Assembly (NCBI RefSeq): GCF_005954645.2
Contig: NZ_CP040695.2
Coordinates: 186,001-250,000, forward strand
From: Nocardioides sp. S-1144
GTDB taxonomy: Bacteria > Actinomycetota > Actinomycetes > Propionibacteriales > Nocardioidaceae
Reading direction: 5' to 3'
DNA: 64,000 nucleotides
Shown one piece after another: positions 60,644 to 64,000 of the stretch; within the stretch, counting starts at the first letter, position 1, and every line of letters starts with the position of its first letter. The notes under the pieces were generated by a model, which saw nothing but the letters and a program-made list of their open reading frames with translations, was not told the DNA's origin and made no database searches. The translations under genes and the position numbers were made by a program.

Positions 60644-60649
60644 TACGGT
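60644..60649 (+). promoter_or_regulatory. -10 box for the small acidic protein (leaderless)
   Basis: TACGGT, six bases before ATG 60656, the same arrangement as at 47878. Confidence 0.5.
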
Positions 60650-60655
60650 CGGGGC

Positions 60656-60838
60656 ATGACCTCCGAGCAGCACGAGCCCGAGTCCGCCGCCGACACCGCG
60701 CCTGGGGGCGACGTCCCGGGCACCGAGGGCGGCAACCCCATCGCCGGCGTCGAGATCGACGAGGCCGAGGTCGAGCAGGCGGTCGAGCCCGACGACAACG
60801 CCTTCGAGGTCGACGGGCCGCAGGCCGGCCACGCCTGA
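60656..60838 (+). CDS. Small acidic hypothetical protein
   Basis: A 60-residue protein, very acidic (EIDEAEVEQAVEPDDNAFEVDG), with no cysteine or membrane segment, probably disordered. I recognise no family. The TACGGT-N6-ATG arrangement supports it as a real leaderless gene. Confidence 0.6.
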   Translation: MTSEQHEPESAADTAPGGDVPGTEGGNPIAGVEIDEAEVEQAVEPDDNAFEVDGPQAGHA

Positions 60839-60949
60839 GACCCGCGGTCGGGGAGCACGCCGGTCGACTCACCTCCAGGGGCGGAGCGACCGCGTCAGGC
60901 GACGGTCACAGTGGACGGGTTGTCCGTCCAGCCGAGGGAGCCCGCGCCG

Positions 60950-62245
60950 ATGACCAGCGACCCCGACCTCCTGGGTGACCGCTACGAGCTGGGCGCCGCG
61001 CTCGGTCGCGGCGGCATGGCGGACGTCGTCCGAGCCCACGACCGGGTGCTCCACCGCACCGTGGCGGTCAAGCTGCTCCGCGGGATCGACGAGGTCGAGC
61101 GCGAGCGCTTCGCGGGCGAGGCCCGGCTGCTGGCGATGCTCAACCACCCGAACGTCGTCACGGTGCTCGACGCGGGCGTGGCCGGGGACCGGCCGTGGCT
61201 GGTGCTCGAGCTCGTCGACGGAGTGCCGCTCGACGAGCTCCTCGCGCGCGACCGGCCCGACCCCCGGCGGTGGGCCACGATCGGAGCCGGGGTCACCGCG
61301 GCCCTGGCGCACGCCCATGCCCACGGCATCGTCCACCGCGACGTCAAGCCGTCGAACGTGCTGGTCGCCGCCGGCGACCGCCCCAAGCTCACCGACTTCG
61401 GCATCGCGCGCCTCGCCGGGTCCGAGGCGTCGCTGACCCTCACCGGCCACACGATCGGGACGGCCGCCTACCTGGCGCCCGAGCAGGTCGCCGGGGAGGC
61501 GGTGTCGACGCCGGCCGACGTCTACGCCCTGGGGTTGGTCCTGCTCGAGGGACTCACCGGGCGGCGCGAGTACGACGGCCCGCCCGTCGAGGCCGCGCTG
61601 GCCCGCCTGCAGCGCTCGCCCCTGGTGGCCGCGTCGCTGCCGCCGGGGTGGGCCGGCCTGGTCTCCACCATGACCGCCCGCGAGCCGGCCGACCGCCCCT
61701 CCGCCGCCGAGGTCGTCCTGCGCCTCGAGGTGCTCGCCGGGCGCGCCGGGGCACCGGGACCCGCGCCGGTCACCGCGCCGGTCGCAGCGCCGGTCGCAGG
61801 GCCGGTCGTGGCACCGGTGCCCGTGACGGCGGTGCTCGACGTCGCCCCGGGGCCGCCGGTGGCGCGACGCCGCCGGGTCGCGCTGGTCGCCGTGGCCGGT
61901 CTCGTCGCGCTGCTCCTCGGCGTGGGCTACCTCGCCGCGGCCGGCGGTGAGGACGGCGAGCCGGCTGCCGGGTCGACCGGGTCGCCGTCGCCCTCCGCGT
62001 CGGAACAGACGACGACGAGCATCCCGCGACCCTCCGCCACCGCGCGGGCCACGAACCCGCCGCCGTCCTCGGTCACCCCGGACGGCCCGGGCCCGGCGAC
62101 GTCGAAGGGGAAGGGCAACTCGAAGTCGAAGGGCAAGTCGAAGTCCAAGGGCAAGTCGAAGTCCAAGGGCAAGTCGAAGGGCAAGGGCAAGTCGAAGTCC
62201 AAGGGCAAGGCGAAGGGCAAGGGCAAGTCAAAGGGCAAGGGCTGA
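60950..62245 (+). CDS. Ser/Thr protein kinase with lysine-rich extracellular tail
   Basis: A 431-residue Hanks-type kinase: LGRGGMADVV (18-27), Lys41, HRDVKPSN (129-136), DFGIAR (149-154), APEQ (176-179). A proline/valine linker (269-304) is followed by a basic stop, one membrane helix (309-331), then an outside Ser/Thr/Pro stretch and a tail (385-431) of SKGK repeats with about 22 lysines. Such a tail could bind teichoic or other polyanionic wall polymers. ATG 60950 is chosen because GAGGGAGCC lies upstream; GTG 60911 is an in-frame alternative. It closely resembles the kinase at 21759 in the catalytic domain. Confidence 0.9.
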   Translation: MTSDPDLLGDRYELGAALGRGGMADVVRAHDRVLHRTVAVKLLRGIDEVERERFAGEARLLAMLNHPNVVTVLDAGVAGDRPWLVLELVDGVPLDELLARDRPDPRRWATIGAGVTAALAHAHAHGIVHRDVKPSNVLVAAGDRPKLTDFGIARLAGSEASLTLTGHTIGTAAYLAPEQVAGEAVSTPADVYALGLVLLEGLTGRREYDGPPVEAALARLQRSPLVAASLPPGWAGLVSTMTAREPADRPSAAEVVLRLEVLAGRAGAPGPAPVTAPVAAPVAGPVVAPVPVTAVLDVAPGPPVARRRRVALVAVAGLVALLLGVGYLAAAGGEDGEPAAGSTGSPSPSASEQTTTSIPRPSATARATNPPPSSVTPDGPGPATSKGKGNSKSKGKSKSKGKSKSKGKSKGKGKSKSKGKAKGKGKSKGKG

Positions 62246-62278
62246 GGCCAGGCCGGGCCCGTCCGGGTCCGCGTGGCG

Positions 62279-62665
62279 TCAGCCGGCGGGCAGCAGCACG
62301 TAGAGCTTGCGCAGCGCCTCGGTGACCGTCCAGGTCGTGCGGTCGCCGGCCCGCAGCCGGACGACGACGCCGGGCCGCAGCGCGAGCTCGCTGCCGTCGT
62401 CGAAGCGCACCGTGCCCCGTCCGGCAAGGACGACGAAGAGCTCGTCGGCCTCGGCGTCGACGTCGGTGCCGGGCGCCGCCTCCCAGAGGCCGATCTCCCA
62501 GCTGCCCGTCCCGTCCTCGCCCGCGATCAACGTGGCCGAGGCGGTCGGCATCGGGCCCCCGTCGGCACCCCCGGCGGCAGTCCCGTCGGGATCGCCGGCC
62601 AGCGGAGCGGTGAGCGCGTCCGGGCTGAGCAGCCGTGCGTCGGCGAGCGTGGCCGGTGCGGGCAT
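62279..62665 (-). CDS. Cupin domain protein
   Basis: A 128-residue small beta-barrel protein. GSWEIGLWEAAPGTDVDAEADELFVVLAGRGTVRFDDGSELALRPGVVVRLRAGDRTTW is the cupin core (landmark), without the clear histidine pair of metal cupins; it resembles EutQ/(S)-ureidoglycine-type or DUF861 cupins. A disordered 45-residue N-terminus precedes it. RBS GGAGGAG before ATG 62665. It lies 14 bases downstream of the LuxR gene, so it is probably in the same operon. Binding partner unknown. Confidence 0.8.
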   Translation of the reverse strand: MPAPATLADARLLSPDALTAPLAGDPDGTAAGGADGGPMPTASATLIAGEDGTGSWEIGLWEAAPGTDVDAEADELFVVLAGRGTVRFDDGSELALRPGVVVRLRAGDRTTWTVTEALRKLYVLLPAG

Positions 62666-62679
62666 CGGGCTCCTCCGGG

Positions 62680-63348
62680 TCAGGTGTCGTCGGCCGGGCC
62701 GTGGCCCGGGCGGGCCTGGCCGAAGCCGTGGTGCACGCCCCACAGCACCGCCTGCGGGCGCCGGGTCACCCCGATCTTGCGGTAGGCGGTGCGGATGTAG
62801 GTCTTGACCGAGTTGATGCTGAGGTACAGCCCGCGCGCGATCTCGTCGTTGCTGAGGCCCTCGGTGATCATCTGGAGGATGTCGACCTCCCGGGCGGTGA
62901 GGCCGTCGACGACGCGGGTGCGGGCTCGGGCGGTCGTGTCGCTGGTGGTGCTCACCACGAACGCCGTGCGCTGCCCGGACTGCACGGCCCGCAGGGTCTG
63001 CAGGATCCGGGCGCCGGACAGGTCCTTCGAGAGCAGGCAGCAGGCGCCGTGGGAGCGCGCGGTGGCCTCGGTGTCGCCGCGCACCGACCACGAGAAGCCG
63101 ACGAGCGCCGGGGTGGCGGCGTTCGCCTGGGCCCCGAAGCCGGCCGGGACGCCGTGCAGCGGGTCGTAGAGGACGACGTCGACGGTCGACAGTCCGCGCA
63201 CCGTGTCGGGCAGGTCGACGACGGTGACGGCGGAGTCGGCCGACCGCAGCAGCGCCTTGACGCCGGCGACGACGACCGGTGCGTCGGGCGCGACCGCGAC
63301 GCGCAGGGACCGGCGCGGGTTGGTCGGGAGGGCGACCTCAGGAGGCAT
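62680..63348 (-). CDS. LuxR family response regulator
   Basis: A 222-residue protein: a receiver-like domain (about 14-125) with a possible phospho-acceptor Asp62 (VVLYDPLHG) and the conserved Lys108 (LLSKD), but few of the other receiver acidic residues, so it may be degenerate. The HTH (about 148-205: LTAREVDILQMITEGLSNDEIARGLYLSINSVKTYIRTAYRKIGV, landmark) is typical LuxR/NarL. No kinase is adjacent inside the window; its start overlaps the end of the HATPase-STAS gene by 11 bases, suggesting that protein feeds into it. Confidence 0.87.
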   Translation of the reverse strand: MPPEVALPTNPRRSLRVAVAPDAPVVVAGVKALLRSADSAVTVVDLPDTVRGLSTVDVVLYDPLHGVPAGFGAQANAATPALVGFSWSVRGDTEATARSHGACCLLSKDLSGARILQTLRAVQSGQRTAFVVSTTSDTTARARTRVVDGLTAREVDILQMITEGLSNDEIARGLYLSINSVKTYIRTAYRKIGVTRRPQAVLWGVHHGFGQARPGHGPADDT

Positions 63349-64000
63349 GGTGGACGACGCCGGCGCGCTCCAGCTCGACCTGGGGGGCCGAGCCGCGGCG
63401 GGCGTGCAGGACGACGCCGGCGTGTCCTGCCGGGTCGGGAGCGGGGCGGCCGACGAGGTCCGCGAGCAGGCGGAGGCCGCCGGCCGAGAGGTCGGTGACG
63501 TCGCTCAGGTCGATGTCGATCGGCTGGGTGCCGCCCCGGGAGGCCAGCAGCAGCGCGTAGGTGATCTGGTCGACCTCGTCGTGGCCGAAGAAGCCGGCGA
63601 GGCGAACCGCGCCGAGCCGGACCTGCTCGACCTCGAGCGCCGGCGGCGCGACCTGGAGGAGGGGGACGGGCGCCCGCTCGATGACCACCGGGCGCGACAG
63701 GCGGTGGCGGAGCCGGGCGTGCGTGCCGTGCTCGTCGGAGGTGAGGCTCATGTCGTCGACCAGGCCCGCGGCCATCGCCAGCCCGCGTCCGCGGGCGACG
63801 TCGTCGGACGGCACCCGCCACCGGCCGTCGTCGGTCACGTCGACCACGACGTCGCCGGTGGCCTGGTGCCGGGCTCGCAGCACGACCCGCCCGTCGGGGT
63901 CGTCCGGGGGGTGGGCGTGCTCGACGGCGTTGGTCACCAGCTCGGTGGCGGCGTGCACGAGGCACAGCGCGTCCATCGCCGGTGCACCGAGCCGCGTCAG
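63338..64000 (-). CDS. HATPase (RsbW-like)-STAS fusion protein, 5' end outside window
   Basis: The frame is open to the window edge (LTRLGAPAMDALCLV), so the start lies beyond base 64000. Visible are a GHKL ATPase of the anti-sigma RsbW type (ATELVTNAVEHAHPPDD N-box; GRGLAMAAGLVDDM) and then a STAS domain (VRLAGFFGHDEVDQITYALLLASRG...DIDLSDVTDLSAGGLRLLADL, with the serine of the anti-sigma-antagonist loop). Having kinase and antagonist in one chain suggests an internal partner-switching unit. It is the first visible gene of the operon with the LuxR regulator and cupin. Confidence 0.85.
   Translation of the reverse strand: MTRLGAPAMDALCLVHAATELVTNAVEHAHPPDDPDGRVVLRARHQATGDVVVDVTDDGRWRVPSDDVARGRGLAMAAGLVDDMSLTSDEHGTHARLRHRLSRPVVIERAPVPLLQVAPPALEVEQVRLGAVRLAGFFGHDEVDQITYALLLASRGGTQPIDIDLSDVTDLSAGGLRLLADLVGRPAPDPAGHAGVVLHARRGSAPQVELERAGVVHHAS

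Overview
The window is very GC-rich chromosomal DNA with frequent GTG starts, no recognisable RNA genes, no complete insertion sequence and no CRISPR array. Gene content (TetR, MarR, LysR, ROK and PucR regulators, acyl-CoA and thiolase genes, Ser/Thr kinases with HRD/DFG motifs, a DUF222/HNH '13E12'-type gene, PspC and TerC proteins, an actinobacterial-type SOS box) points to a high-GC Gram-positive actinobacterium, most like Nocardioides and relatives. That placement rests on recalled protein families, not on a search.

Layout. 1-1000 is the 3' end of katG, closed by a perfect 34-bp palindromic terminator. 1085-5955 holds a glycosyltransferase, a histidine phosphatase overlapping an NAD(P)HX dehydratase, and an FdhF/YdeP-type molybdopterin oxidoreductase. 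6096-13278 holds a membrane histidine kinase, a regulator/membrane-protein pair, a fatty-acid desaturase, a metallo-beta-lactamase-fold hydrolase, an SDR and small hypothetical proteins. 13309-19536 is a lipid/acyl-CoA locus: an unusual 1001-residue SRPBCC/thiolase-like/crotonase fusion, an acyl-CoA dehydrogenase, a TetR and a thiolase. 19553-21046 is a MarR and extradiol-dioxygenase pair sharing two clear operators. 21190-24441 has small membrane proteins, a Ser/Thr kinase, an ECF-type sigma factor and a divergent GQGNP-repeat membrane protein. 24496-28345 has Hsp20 with an HspR-like MerR, a PucR-type regulator, TerC and a hypothetical protein.

30324-43331 is the most striking region: one tightly packed plus-strand operon of twelve genes behind a divergent LysR. 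It has an NtaA/DszA-type flavin monooxygenase, a complete peptide-type ABC importer (binding protein, two permeases, two ATPases), two SsuD-like monooxygenases, a CoA-transferase, a short crotonase, a 3-His thiol dioxygenase, an alpha/beta hydrolase and a flavin reductase. It reads as import and oxidative cleavage of an organosulfur (or aminopolycarboxylate) compound whose carbon skeleton is then handled as a CoA thioester.

43356-49631 has LysR/SDR and TetR/hydrolase pairs, a frameshifted 13E12-type HNH gene behind an SOS box, and small secreted and membrane proteins. 49742-53100 has a winged-helix protein and a LysR/MFS pair. 53128-58060 is a ROK-controlled sugar ABC importer with nested operator repeats and an intercistronic decamer array plus hairpin. 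58116-60479 has a TetR and an ELWxxDGT-repeat secreted protein. 60656 to the end has a second Ser/Thr kinase with a lysine-rich tail, a cupin, a LuxR response regulator and an HATPase-STAS protein running off the window.

A recurring theme is start codons lying 6-7 bases after a (T/C)ANNNT -10 box, implying many leaderless transcripts. Two genes are broken by small insertions: a 7-bp tandem duplication in an SDR gene and an extra G in the HNH gene.
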